A DNA stretch of 64,000 bases, taken from positions 3,656,827 through 3,720,826 of the forward strand of contig CP137682.1 in assembly GCA_037976565.1 (NCBI GenBank), in the 5' to 3' direction. This stretch comes from Mesocentrotus franciscanus (Eukaryota > Echinodermata > Echinoidea > Camarodonta > Strongylocentrotidae). The notes under the pieces are model-generated. The model had not been told where the DNA came from, searched no databases, and saw only the letters and a list, made by a program, of their open reading frames with translations. The translations under genes and the position numbers were made by a program. Positions 48,806 through 59,795 of the stretch are shown in pieces. How positions within the stretch are numbered: the first letter of the stretch is position 1; each line of letters opens with the position of its first letter.

Positions 48806-48880
48806 GGCTTATTGTTCTAATGGTATAATAAGTATCGCTTTGTAAGGCGCAAAAGGTCGCAGGCTCAATCAATACCAGCC
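48806..48880 (+). pseudogene. Strongly decayed tRNA-like sequence (2)
   Basis: GGCTTATTGTTCTAATGGTA, a loop with CTTTGTAAGG and the terminal CAGCC give the outline of a tRNA, but the anticodon stem pairs poorly and the T arm (CGCAGGCTCAATCAA) has lost the GGTTCRA consensus. Probably a diverged tRNA-Pro relative. Confidence 0.45.
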
Positions 48881-49195
48881 GTGGACGAAATTGTCATAAG
48901 GTTCTGGTTAGGACAATTTTCTACTTTGGAAAATAAATGTTTACTTGAAGTGAAATATAAATATGACAGAATTTGTCGTCCTTTACATAAAAAATAGCTC
49001 CTGTAGAATAAATATCTTATAAAAGTTTTTAAATGTTGCACGTGTGGCACTCCAGTATAGGAGATTTCCCCTGCGCTCCCCCAATAATGATCTACGCATT
49101 TTCAACGCGTTATGCAAACACAAAGTGCATTCTTAAAACAGGACAAACCTGTAAGCTTTAATATAACCTTAATTTCATATTTCCTCTGCATCAAA

Positions 49196-49267
49196 GGCTT
49201 GTTGGTCTAGTGGCATGATTCTCGCTTTGGGTGCGAGAGGCCCCGGGTTCGATTCCCGGACAAGCCC
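49196..49267 (+). tRNA. tRNA-Pro (anticodon TGG), second copy
   Basis: The 72-nt sequence appears identical to the mature part of the minus-strand gene at 48433-48504. The anticodon loop TTTGGGT gives TGG. A and B boxes are intact. A T run of nine bases (ATTTTTTTTTAG) follows the 3' end. Confidence 0.95.
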
Positions 49268-49362
49268 CTCAGATATTTTTTTTTTAGAAACCGCCATAGA
49301 TTTCCTAAGTGACCTTCATTTGAAGAATGCTTTGTTTGGTGTTTGGGGAAAAAAACATTCAT

Positions 49363-49429
49363 GGCTTGTTAGTGGTATGATTCTCGCTTCGAGTCCGAGA
49401 AGTCCCGGGTTCGACATCCGGACAAGCCC
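49363..49429 (+). pseudogene. tRNA-Pro pseudogene with five-base D-arm deletion and CGA loop
   Basis: The acceptor ends GGCTTGT and ACAAGCC are kept, but the five bases GGTCT of the D arm/A box are missing. The anticodon loop reads TTCGAGT (CGA, a serine anticodon), and the anticodon stem has a closing C:C mismatch (CTCGC/CCGAG). The T arm GGGTTCGACATCC has one mismatch. It cannot form a normal cloverleaf. Confidence 0.85.
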
Positions 49430-49862
49430 ATGGACTTGAGCCTAATGTTGTACATGCCATTTAGTTCGTTTTCATGGAAACAACGTACAAGCCATGGAGA
49501 AAGATAAATCATTTATCATTTTAAATTGTATTATTCATTCGATGTTATTTAAATAAGGAAACGATAAACAAAACAAGAAACACGTACATAAGCTATTCCA
49601 AAGCAATATTCATTGCTCCCTATACAAGTGCAAATTAAAAGAAAGATTTACTATTTTCCCGTCGTCCGTGGTGTATCTGAAATTTAATATTACTTTCTGA
49701 CATCTGAATAAATGACTAGTCAAAACAAGAAGTGCATACTCGGCGTGTTATTTGTAAGCTCGGCACTATTTCGTTCTCACCAATCATTATTTTGTGCAGA
49801 CCAACGGAATTTACCATTTTAATAATTAAACATGTAGAGCACAAAGACATCGTTTAAAAAAT

Positions 49863-49934
49863 AGTTTATTGGTCTAGTGGTATGGTTTTCACTTACGATG
49901 CTAGAGATCCCTGGGTTGACTCCCGGACAAGCCC
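49863..49934 (+). pseudogene. Decayed tRNA-Pro copy (3)
   Basis: Full 72-nt length. The D-arm region TTGGTCTAGTGGTATGG and the 3' end CCCGGACAAGCCC are kept. The 5' acceptor strand is AGTTTAT, and the anticodon arm (TTTCAC-TTACGAT-GCTAGAG) no longer pairs. The T arm has GGGTTGACT in place of GGGTTCGACT. Upstream flank shared with 48306. Confidence 0.8.
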
Positions 49935-50196
49935 AAATCATTCCCTGATGAAGAAATTTGAAAATAAATTATGGTAAGTGCGCAAGGTCAGCCCTCTCGG
50001 TATACACAAATCACGTGCAATTTTTTTCCTTCGCTCGTGTTATTTTTATTCCACCTTATTTCTTTTAACCAATTTACTTTGTATTAGGGATTTTGATGTG
50101 TGTTCTTTTAACGTATTTTTCATTTTTTTTTGTAATTAAGCCCAACTCAACTGCTCTACGTAATTGAGGGCAAGCTAGTTTAATCGAACCAAGCAT

Positions 50197-50268
50197 GGTT
50201 TGTTGGTCTAGTGGTATGATTCTCGCTTAGGGTGCGAGAGGTCCCGGGTTCGACTCCCGGACAAGCCC
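50197..50268 (+). tRNA. tRNA-Pro (anticodon AGG)
   Basis: A 72-nt cloverleaf with anticodon loop TTAGGGT, anticodon AGG (read as inosine-GG in eukaryotes). The acceptor strand GGTTTGT pairs with ACAAGCC through one G:U. Other arms are intact. The 3' end is followed by TAACTTTTTG, a polymerase III stop. Upstream CCAAGCATGG is shared with the next gene. Confidence 0.95.
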
Positions 50269-50526
50269 TAACTTTTTGCTTTATATTCCGGGTCAGCAGT
50301 CTAGGATTACACAAATCGCGGTCATTTTCTTAATTATGTTTATCTCATACATATTCTTTTTAAAAATTAATAGCTTCTTGTTTTCCTTCTTTATTATGTA
50401 TAAGGAATCGGTATTGACATTCTTATGCGTCCTTTAAATATATTTCCTTCGTTACAAATTAAGACCAATGAAATTGCAAATACCTTTTTTTTTTATAGAG
50501 AGAGTAATATATTTTAATCCAAGCAT

Positions 50527-50598
50527 GGCTTGTTGGTCTAGTGGTATGATTCTCGCTTAGGGTGCGAGAGGTCCCGGGTTCGACTCCCGGACAAGCCC
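50527..50598 (+). tRNA. tRNA-Pro (anticodon AGG), second copy
   Basis: Differs from the preceding gene only at acceptor position 3 (C instead of T), restoring a Watson-Crick pair. The shared upstream CCAAGCATGG indicates a tandem duplication of about 330 bp spacing. A T run (GCCTTTTGGGTTTTTTTTT) follows. Confidence 0.95.
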
Positions 50599-52329
50599 GC
50601 AATATAGCCTTTTGGGTTTTTTTTTAAATAAAATATAATATTCAAACAAGGTCGTTAAATTGTTCCGCCAAATATTCTTCTTGAAATCATTCCAATTACC
50701 CTCAATATGGTAAAATACAATTCAAGCTTTAATTCATAGAAAGATGCGGGCTCTTTGCATTGGTTCTGTTTTTGGCGAGAGGATAGCTTTTCACCTGTGT
50801 TCTAAAATGGTCTAGCAGTTAAATATGCCCAAATTTTTGTGCAAAATGCTGTCAGAACTTACAGATATTCATAGCGAAACTCTTAAAACATAATTGTTAC
50901 TAAATTTTGTGTCATTTCAGATGAGTTCACCGTACTAAGAATGTATCCTTTGCGATATCTCCATCGCGCGTACCTATTGTTACGTAATACTAGGATGCGC
51001 GTGCGCGTTTAGGTTACCATGGTAGCATGCTGTAGGTAGTATCCATCGATAGTGTATTATTATCAAACAAAGTCAAATCATCAATTATCTCAAATAAAAG
51101 ATGCTGCAAAACATGCCCCTGTCTATTCGGTGAGTCAGATATTACTTTCTCTTTCATTTTGTGTTAAAATATAAGGCCAAATAACAAAAATAACGTGTAT
51201 CTCGTCCGGACTTTAACAAAAAAGGAAGAGGCAGGGCATTACTATTTACTATTTTGCAATTTTTTTCCAAGATGTCTGCCATGCTAATTATAGCTGGTCA
51301 AGCCTATTTATTCACAGATATCGTGCTCTGTGAGTATACTGATGCAATGTATGACAAAACAAAAGATTTGTATCACTTTAGAAGCTTTTTTTGTTGTTGC
51401 TTTTTTCTTCTGGGTAGTAAATAGTATTTTGAAAAAGGAGTCGGCGGCCAAAAAGGAGGCGGGCGGGGACGAGAATCACTTCGTTTTTGTTATTCGGCCT
51501 AATGATTTGCATACTTGCAGGGGTGGAGAAAGTGAACTTGTTGACATGTGCCCCCAATATGGAAAAAAAAGAGAAAAAAGAATACTCGTTAATAGTGCTC
51601 GGTGTAATTTTAGGTATGAGCAATAAGACATGTCCTCTGGAATCAGTAATTCTGCTCACAGCATTTTGACTAGGTTTCAACTACTTGATGTAGGTTGTTT
51701 CTAATTCCTATCGCGTGCGAAATTATGATCCGAACGTCACCAAAATTAGCACAAAAATGTAAATTATGGATTAATTTTGATTGGTCGGAAACCTGAGATT
51801 GGTATATGGATTTTGGGTCAAAGTCTGAATGGTAAGAAATATTTTGTGGCTCAGCAAATCTTAAAGTTCGGCAAAGCAGGCAACTTGGGAAAAATAATCC
51901 TACATATCTAGTTAAATTGGAGACCAGAAAGTAAGCCGCGACGGCAATTTTTTTCTGTGATTGAAATTTTTACAATTTAACAACTGATTGTGATTTCAAG
52001 ATGTATCTTGAACTTTGTTTAAGTGACCCATATTGCCAGGTATTATCCCTCAAAAATTAGGCTGTATTCGAGTTTCGAGATTTTAGAAGGTGAATGGAGA
52101 AGTAGTATCAGCTCTCCCAAGTGACGATGCTACAAAAAATCAGAACACTTTGACAGAGAGAGATTTACTTAGTTGCTATCAGTGCTTGTACGTGATTCGT
52201 TTCATATATATTGCTCAGGGCGGATCTATTTATTAGGAAAGAGTTCAATGATATCATTATTGCTAAATATATTAACTGACCACCGGTCCTCCCGTAGAGT
52301 ATAAAAGACGCTTGATTACATTAGATTTT

Positions 52330-52372
52330 ATCACCTGACGAAGTGTTGCAGCGGCGCACGAAACGTCGTGAT
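52330..52372 (+). ncRNA. Hammerhead-ribozyme-like motif (Penelope-like element relic)
   Basis: ATCAC - CTGACGA - hairpin (GTGTTGC...GCGCAC) - GAAA - CGTC - GTGAT reads as a minimal hammerhead. CTGACGA fits the core CUGANGA, GAAA follows the hairpin, GUC is the cleavage triplet, and ATCAC/GTGAT form a five-pair stem I. Stem III is reduced to the palindrome ACGT, as reported for hammerheads of Penelope-like retroelements that are thought to act as dimers. An extra A after the CTGACGA core and a bulged T in stem II weaken the fold. No reverse transcriptase or GIY-YIG frame was seen nearby, so any element is truncated. Confidence 0.5.
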
Positions 52373-52503
52373 CTTTTAGATCCCTTATTGACCATACATT
52401 GCGAGACAAACGAATATCACTAGCGATATTATTTTCAATATCATCATTATTATGAATTTATATTCTTTCATTTATTAATTTATTTTTTTGTATTTATTCA
52501 TTT

Positions 52504-52520
52504 ATTATTATTAATATTAC

Positions 52521-52577
<57 letters not shown>

Positions 52578-52626
52578 CATTATTATTATTATTATCATTA
52601 TAATTATCATTATTATTACTATTATT
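52504..52626. repeat. ATT trinucleotide tract
   Basis: About 120 bp of (TTA)n with CAT interruptions; the poly-Ile frame on the minus strand is an artefact. Confidence 0.95.
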
Positions 52627-53030
52627 TTGTTTTTCTTCGCCAAAAGCAACTGGAAATGCCGCAAAGATGATGGCTCTAGTCTAAAGGGCATGGGGTGGGA
52701 TGGGGAAGGAATGGGAAGGGGGGGGCGGCGTCATAATTTGTTGAACCTCGGACATACAATCAAGACACGTGCGAATGAAATAAGGCACGCCTCATAAGAG
52801 CGAAGATATGAATATTTGATCTACTATTTTGACGATTCTCAGTCAGTCTATTTTTATGTGGCCATAATTGCTTCTCCATTTCGATTCTGTTTTCATTTCG
52901 ATATGATGTTAGACACTTTTAGTTGAATGAGTTATCAGTCTCTCACATTGTACATACAAAATAACCACACCCCCAAAATCAAAGAGAGTCCTAAAAAAAG
53001 TGATCCCGATTGCTTAAAATTAAAGATGTC

Positions 53031-53555
53031 TTAAAGATACTATGTCCCTTTGCAGCCAACATCAAATTCTGTAGAACTTTGCAGGAATTATGTCCTATCT
53101 GTGAAATTTAAACGTAAGCAGTGTCCGAATATTCAAAATATGCAAGGAAACCTGTTTATTTGCTAGACTTCACTGTCAGACACTATTGAGTGACTGACTG
53201 GCTATTTTCATCTTTGGTAATAACATACATAAAATGAGCTGTAAAGGGTACATGAGCATTTGTCTACATCAATAACCCACTTCTTGTAATGGCCAAAATT
53301 AAACTGATTGAATCTTTGCGCAGCATAAAACGTACGACCATTCGGTACAATGGTCTGAAAAATCAGACTATTACTTACTGGCTCTATAGCTCCTAAGTCG
53401 ATTCGACAACTAATAGTCGTTATTTTCCCACTTAAAGACATTTTCAAGCCCCCCCCCTTTTTTAGGGAAGTTCTAAACTAGTATTGTCTTTCAAATGCCG
53501 TTGGAATTTAACCTTTTAATTTTTTGGGCTTGCAAATGGGACATAGTACCTTTAA
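53031..53555. mobile_element. TTAA-type nonautonomous DNA transposon, family B copy 2
   Basis: A 525-bp copy of the element at 30662-31196, same orientation. It starts TTAAAGATACTATGTCCC and ends GGGACATAGTACCTTTAA. Differences are a short deletion near 53090 (ATGAATATGTCATGTATGTC reduced), a few substitutions and a small change near the right end. High similarity suggests fairly recent spread. Confidence 0.9.
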
Positions 53556-53772
53556 ATTTGTATAGCTGCGCTTTAACACAACTTTTTATGCAAGAGGGTC
53601 CCTGGATTCTGTTTTTTTTCTTTCTTCGTTTTGTTAGGACATCATTAACTTGATTTAGGTACGATGTGGCAATAAATAAACACAAAATCGGAATATTTTT
53701 TGAAGATTCTTTTTTTTGTTTTAATGAATTAGCTATTTTTCTTCTGTGGTGGTTAAGTGTTCAATACGTGGT

Positions 53773-53797
53773 AGACACAAGACACAAGACACAAGGG
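53773..53797. repeat. Short GACACAA tandem repeat
   Basis: Three units of about 7 bp (GACACAAGACACAAGACACAA). Confidence 0.7.
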
Positions 53798-56158
53798 TGA
53801 TATCGTTCGCTGCTTCCCTGTACGTCCCAATTTTAATTACACATGTGGCGTCCGATCGGTAATTTAACCCAGCGAATTCCCGCCGGGACTATTTCGAATG
53901 CTGTGTGGTAATAAAGTGTTCACCGTTCAAATGTGCTTTAGTGTTACTCCATACTGTGAGCAATGGATCTCATTTTGAATATCTGTAGTTCCAAGAAGTC
54001 ATTATTCTTTCTTCATTGTTTTTTTTTTCTTCAGGAGAACCTCATTTTGAGTTGGTCGTATTTTTGCATGCGTGGTTGATTTTGCGCCCCTTTGATATAA
54101 ATATTCCTGCATGTACCCTCCCAAACACACACACACAAAAAACAGTGGCATAGGGTGTGTACAGAAATTGAGAGGGCACTGGTGACATGGGAGGAGAAAC
54201 CGAATCATATATAGGTTACCCCTTTCGACTGTTGACCTCTATATAGCTAGCTTATCTGTGACGCCATATTGGTGTTAGGACATGTAGAGGATCTATTTCT
54301 AATCCTGCTTCGTCCTGGGGGATTTATAAGTCGTGACTTTGTAGAGGTTTTGAATCTTTCCAGGGCGTGTGGAACTCTTTGATTGACCTTAAACCAAGTA
54401 AACTGGAATGAAATGCCCGAAGATGCAGCTGCTAGTGTAATGCCATGTCTATGTAGGCGCTGCTAATGTTTGACTTTGGATATGAAGCGCCATATATATT
54501 CAGCAATTAATGTCATTATTTTACAAAATCGTTGTTGAAATAATTTTAAAGTTTGTTCTATAAACTGTGATTTTAAGTATCATTTATTGTTTTGTATTAC
54601 TTTGTAAAAGAGACCGACCCCCTAATCCCCGAAGATAAAAAAACAAACGAACAAATACAAAAACCATCAAACACACAAAATACCCATGATGACAACAAGA
54701 GTAGGATAACAGAAGAAACTAAACAAAACAAAGTAAACAAAACAAAGTAAAACAAACCAAATAAATCTTGTTACTTTCTACAAATCTCGAGACTAGAATG
54801 AACCAAACTTGCTCTGCACATGTCCAAACTGGTGTGAAATATTTGTTTTAAACAATTGATTCTATTCCGCATTAAAGACTAGGTAGGCTAGAAAGCAAGG
54901 CAGAGGAAAGTTTGCGATTTTCTTCTCGTACGAAACACATATCATAGGTAATAGAATACTAGGATATGATTTTAGAAGTTCAATTTATTACCTAAATCAT
55001 TCCTATAAACTTCAAATGTGACTTGTACAAATCTTCAATTTTTTTATGCTCGCTCATTTTGCCGATATACACTCTATTTCTACCGATGCGTGGCTAGAGA
55101 GTACAAGCGTTGAATTAAGACAAAGTAATGTTCTAAATAAAATCAGGAGGACAAAGATTAACGACAGGCTTATTTTCTTCAAAACAAATTGCACACGTTT
55201 CTGTCTTGCACATGGATTCTGAAATCATTAAAAATATTATATCCCAAATTTGTAATCAAATTCTCAAAGTTAAAAGCATGTCCATGTATTTCATTAAACG
55301 CAATTCGATTAAAATATGCCGCCATGTTTTTTCATAATCATACACTTGTAGAAAAAAGCATTGATTGAATGATTAAATGATGAACCTTCACCTTTCATAT
55401 TATGATCGGAAAAGCGAATTATTGAATAGATAAAAGGGGCAACTTCCGTGGCGTAGCCAGAGACCAGCTATTTGCCGGATTAGAAACAAAAATGCTAACA
55501 AAGGGGCAATATCTCGTCTAGGGGCGTATCCAAGATACCGGGTTTAATCCAGCCCTGGTGTTTGAGAGCCCAGAAGAAAAAAAAAAAATCAACGCAACAT
55601 TTGATTTAATCCTTGGAGAACTTTTTCTGTTGCAGCTTTTCTTTTCATTTATAAACCGCTTCCCATTATGCTGCACATGTATTCGGGCCATCTAATAAAT
55701 GTATCACTTAAAAATACCCAGTTTACCCAATGAATAAATATAAAAATCCACTTTTCCTAGCAAAAATTGGTTAAGTTAAGTGTGTAGGCCAGGATGTCCA
55801 AACCCCATCCCCCGTTTAATGAATTTCTCAATACACCTCCTTCGTAATTTTGTTGGTCAAAACACGTGTGATGGAATTGGTTTAGGGTCATTTCATTTAG
55901 ATGTTTGAAGTACCCCTTTAACCGTGATTTATGCCGTTAGCATTGACCTCATTGGACGGAATCGTTGCTAAACAACCTCATGTAATTCAAAATGATAGGA
56001 CCTTAATTTGGAGCAGGTAAAAAGCTTTTTGCGGTTAAAATTTGGACCTTTCCGATTTCCCTTTCTATCTTAACCGCCACTAGATGGATTTGATTTCTTT
56101 GTTAGATGAAGGCTATGATAATTGAATCTGTATTCGCGTTATTATCCTGGCAGATACC

Positions 56159-56667
56159 TAGTGGCGTAGCCTGGGTCAAAATATTGAGGGGGCCAGGGAA
56201 TCACGTGTTAAGGAGGGGGAGGGGGAACATTGATCTGACTCGATAATAATGATTTTCCGTTCTTGTTTAGCGCATATCACATTATGATGTAAAACCTCCA
56301 TGCGCTTCAAAAGGACTTTAAGTATTATTACCCCGGCTTTAGCACAGGCAACTGTAGCGCTCAGTGCATTCAAGGAATAAATCATACCAGGTACCCACTT
56401 ACTACACCCGGGTTGAGTGTGGTAAATGTAGATTAATGTCTTGTCAAAGGAGGTTAGTGCTGCACAGGAATTTGAACCCATACTTTGTGGTTTAAAGTAT
56501 GGAGACTTATCCACAAGACCTAAACACCTCGGTAAGGGTATTGATTAGTGTGGGTGTGGGGGGGCGGCCTCTCCCTCTCTTCTTTCTTTTCTCTTTTTTT
56601 TTCTTTTCTTGACCTTTATTCGCTATTTGGTGAGAAGTGTCTCCATGCCCCCGTAACTACGCCACTG
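56159..56667. mobile_element. Inverted-repeat element with AGTGGCGTAG ends, interrupted by a SINE
   Basis: The left TAGTGGCGTAGCCTGGG and right AACTACGCCACTG are inverted, and GGGGGCC / TGCCCCCGT lie just inside. Between them sits a tRNA-derived SINE on the minus strand. A further solitary GTGGCGTAGCCAGAG occurs at about 55450. Confidence 0.6.
56245..56545 (-). mobile_element. tRNA-derived SINE nested in an inverted-repeat element
   Basis: On the minus strand: a tRNA-like head with B box GGTTCAAATTCC and a rough A box (GTGGATAAGTC), a body with CCCGGGTGTAGTAAGTGGGT, and a 3' domain CCGGGGTAATAATA...AAGCGC...GCGCTAAACAAG ending in AATCATTATTATC. The 3' domain matches the fragment at 25391-25545. 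Confidence 0.75.
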
Positions 56668-57584
56668 CACGCTATGGCAGTAAAGCTGAAGAAAACATGG
56701 CAAAGTGCATGTACACGCTCAATTTCATCTTTATCGTCCTAAAATGTATATGATCTGGCCAGCAGAGTCAGTCAACCAAGCATTGTCTTTGCCATGGCCG
56801 GGCCATGGCCGCTTGATTTGTGATGTAAAGAGATGCCCTTCTTCCTAATGTATCTGATGACAGACGTAATGTTTACCTCCCGTGAACATCTGTTGAAATT
56901 GGACGTAAACCGTCGGCTAGGGGACTCATTACTTTGAATGTATTTTCTCGGACCAGTGATTGACATTTTGTTATAAAAACGCCGAATCCAGCGAGCGCTC
57001 GCTCATCCCCTCTCCCTCTCTCTTTCCACCTCTCTCTCTCTGTCTGTCTCTTTCTTCCCGTCATTTGTATACTCCGTGCACACAATTTGTTCGATGCAGC
57101 AATGATATTCTTCCCATTTTGTGACATGGTATTCCAGGCTCATTATGCTCGAAAATGCAAGACATACGTCAAAGCCCCTTTACTCATTCTTGATTTCCGC
57201 TAATGACATAGCATTTTGAGAGAATCTATTTCAAAGTGGATTTTTTTTAAAATTTAATTTCATTTCGAGTGGGTTTCCAATGCGTAAAACTACCTCGAGT
57301 GCCGTTCATCATGACTCTTAATGTTTAAACACGTTTATCCACCCTCACCATTTATTTAATGTTTCATGGAAGCCCGGAGGTTGGGGAAACTTTATGAGGA
57401 ATGTCCTGAATGTACAACCACGATTTTGATCGCAAGTGGAAAGAAAAAGGTCAAACCTTACCAATATAATATTAATGACATCTTGTGAAGTATGTTGTTT
57501 GACGTCTAAATTTTCAACCAAGAGTGAAAATAATATTCTTTCTAATTGTATTATTAGGTATCAAATGAAGTCTTAAAATCCATA

Positions 57585-58150
57585 TAATCGGCAATAATGC
57601 AATCAGTCAATAAATCCATCAATTTTTTTCTTTTATCAAACAATCGATCAATCAATCATCAAACCAACCAATGAATAAATCAATCAACCAATCAAACAGG
57701 CAGGAATAGTCATTAATTATCAAATTATCAAATAATCAATCAAGCAATTAAATAGTCAAACCATGAATCAACCAAGCTCAATTAATTGATAAATTGGTCA
57801 GTCAATTAACCAAACAATCAATCAACCAATCAATCATTCCTTTGATCAACATATGAGTCAGTCATCCAATCAATCGATTAAGTTGATTACTAATAGATTG
57901 TCATCAAATTAATCAATCACCCACTCAATCGATTATGAGAGCAACAATTCACCCAATCAACCAACCAATAGATTATTCACTCCAGTAACCTGTTCATCGA
58001 TTGATCAACCAATCTATCAATCAAGCAATTAATCAATCAATCAGCGAATAATTCGTTTTATCTATCTATCCAATAAGTCAATTAATCAAGCAATTTATTA
58101 GTCATGCCATCTTTCAATGATTAAATCCGTTGCCTCAATCAATCATCGTC
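57585..58150. repeat. CAAT-rich degenerate simple repeat
   Basis: Over 500 bp in which ATCAATCA, CAACCAAT and related tetranucleotide units dominate, with interruptions (GTCA, GATT). A decayed (CAAT)n array; no coding frame of note crosses it. Confidence 0.85.
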
Positions 58151-59795
58151 AACCTTCCTCTCTAATATACACGAATCACGTCAAAATACTAACACACTTT
58201 GGCAATATCTAGAATAAATAACGTAAAAGTTAAAACTCTTACGTGTACATACCGAAACAAAACCAACCAACCAAACACACATACATGAGTAACATTTAAC
58301 AATAATAGCCCTCATTCTTAGCCATTCAATGCACCCCAATCAACATCCCGCTTGGCTAACACAATCATTAATAAAAACAAGCTTAAACATCTTCTTTAAT
58401 GGAATATATTTAATTTAGACCAAAAGGATAATTCTTTACAGATATGTGTTTTGAATGAAATGCCGAAAATATCATAAATTAACCTTAAAGTGATTCAACC
58501 CTAGATATCGTAACCCAAAAGTCCAAAAGCAAATACCTTTTAGAATAGATAATCAACATCTTTCAAATATTTTGTCAAAAAAGTGAAATCGACAGAGCAG
58601 AGTTGATAATCCATGTTTATCGTAGCCCCACACAAAAAAAAATTCCCAAACTATATGTCGGAGATTGTAACATCATAACAATGATCTTTCCGATGAAAAG
58701 CATAATCGCTATTTTTGAGTGATTTTTTGGAAAACATCTACGATACATATAATAAGAGAAAAATAGTAATAGGTTAGGAAATAAGTATTACCACTACGAG
58801 AATACAAATAAGACAATGGCCTTATTTACTACTAATAACTCTCTATAATTTTTTTCTCAAAAATGTTTCTTTATTCACATATTAGCACACTGACATAGCT
58901 GAAAAGGAAAGCTGCTAAAAGTTTTTACAAGAAGAAATTTTGTTAAGGTCAGGAAGATGAGTTAACTAATTCTTAAACTTTATTTTTGAAGCAATTGTTA
59001 TTTTTGATTAGCAGATTGGTATTACAGTCTCATATTCTTTCCAGTGCTTTCAAAATGTTATTAAAACATTCATCTTTATTTAAGTGCTCTATCACCCAAA
59101 CTTTTGACTCTCTGAAAACCCATCACAACCGTGCAAGCTTTACTTCTAATAAAAAGACTATAAAGTGGACAATGAATACGACAAAATAGGAATGTTAACG
59201 ATTTTGAGGGAAACCGAACCATGTGACTACATACCATTCTTATTTACATATTGCACCTTATAGCTCTTAATTGTCGATTGCTGCAAGTCAGTTTAACTGC
59301 TACATCATATTTACAACTATACACGTACAAGAACACAAATAACGGCAAACTACGACGAAAGAGAAGAAGGAAGTAGAAAGATAGTAATCAGTTAATTTTA
59401 GAGGGAAATGTAATTATAATTATTGTTATTTTAATATATAAATGTTTCAGAAACAACCGAGTAGCTTACATTCAAATAAGCCTTATACATTGATTTAATT
59501 TTAGTAGGATAATTTTGGTTCCATGTTTGCCTAAGGGTCTATATCTTATGAATTCTAAAATATTCAAAATATTTGTTTAAATGTAAAAAATATTTTGCAT
59601 ATTGTTACGTACAGACGCAAAGTTTAACATTAACCTGTGAATAAAGTATTTAAATATTAAATGCTGTTTAGAAATTGTTTAAGCCTTTGAAAAGTCTTCG
59701 GTCCAACGTATTAGTTCTAGCGTTGGTTTGGTAAGTAATCCCATAGTCCCGCTGGTAGGTTTTGGTGTATAGGGTGTTGGCGGCCCATCGTGGAT

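Larger units (their letters stand above)
50599..59795. other. Region without recognised protein genes
   Basis: Apart from the repeats listed here, this is AT-rich sequence with short frames lacking motifs or convincing splice sites. A frame at 51330-51626 begins with a hydrophobic run but has no recognisable domain. Confidence 0.5.

Noticed and set aside
47776..49439. Frames containing MILASGARGPGFDSRTSP
   Set aside because: They are translations of tRNA-Pro genes, repeated because the tRNAs are repeated.
57585..58150. Regularly spaced CAAT words resembling a CRISPR array or protein-binding array
   Set aside because: No constant repeat with unique spacers; the pattern is a decayed tetranucleotide repeat in a eukaryotic genome.
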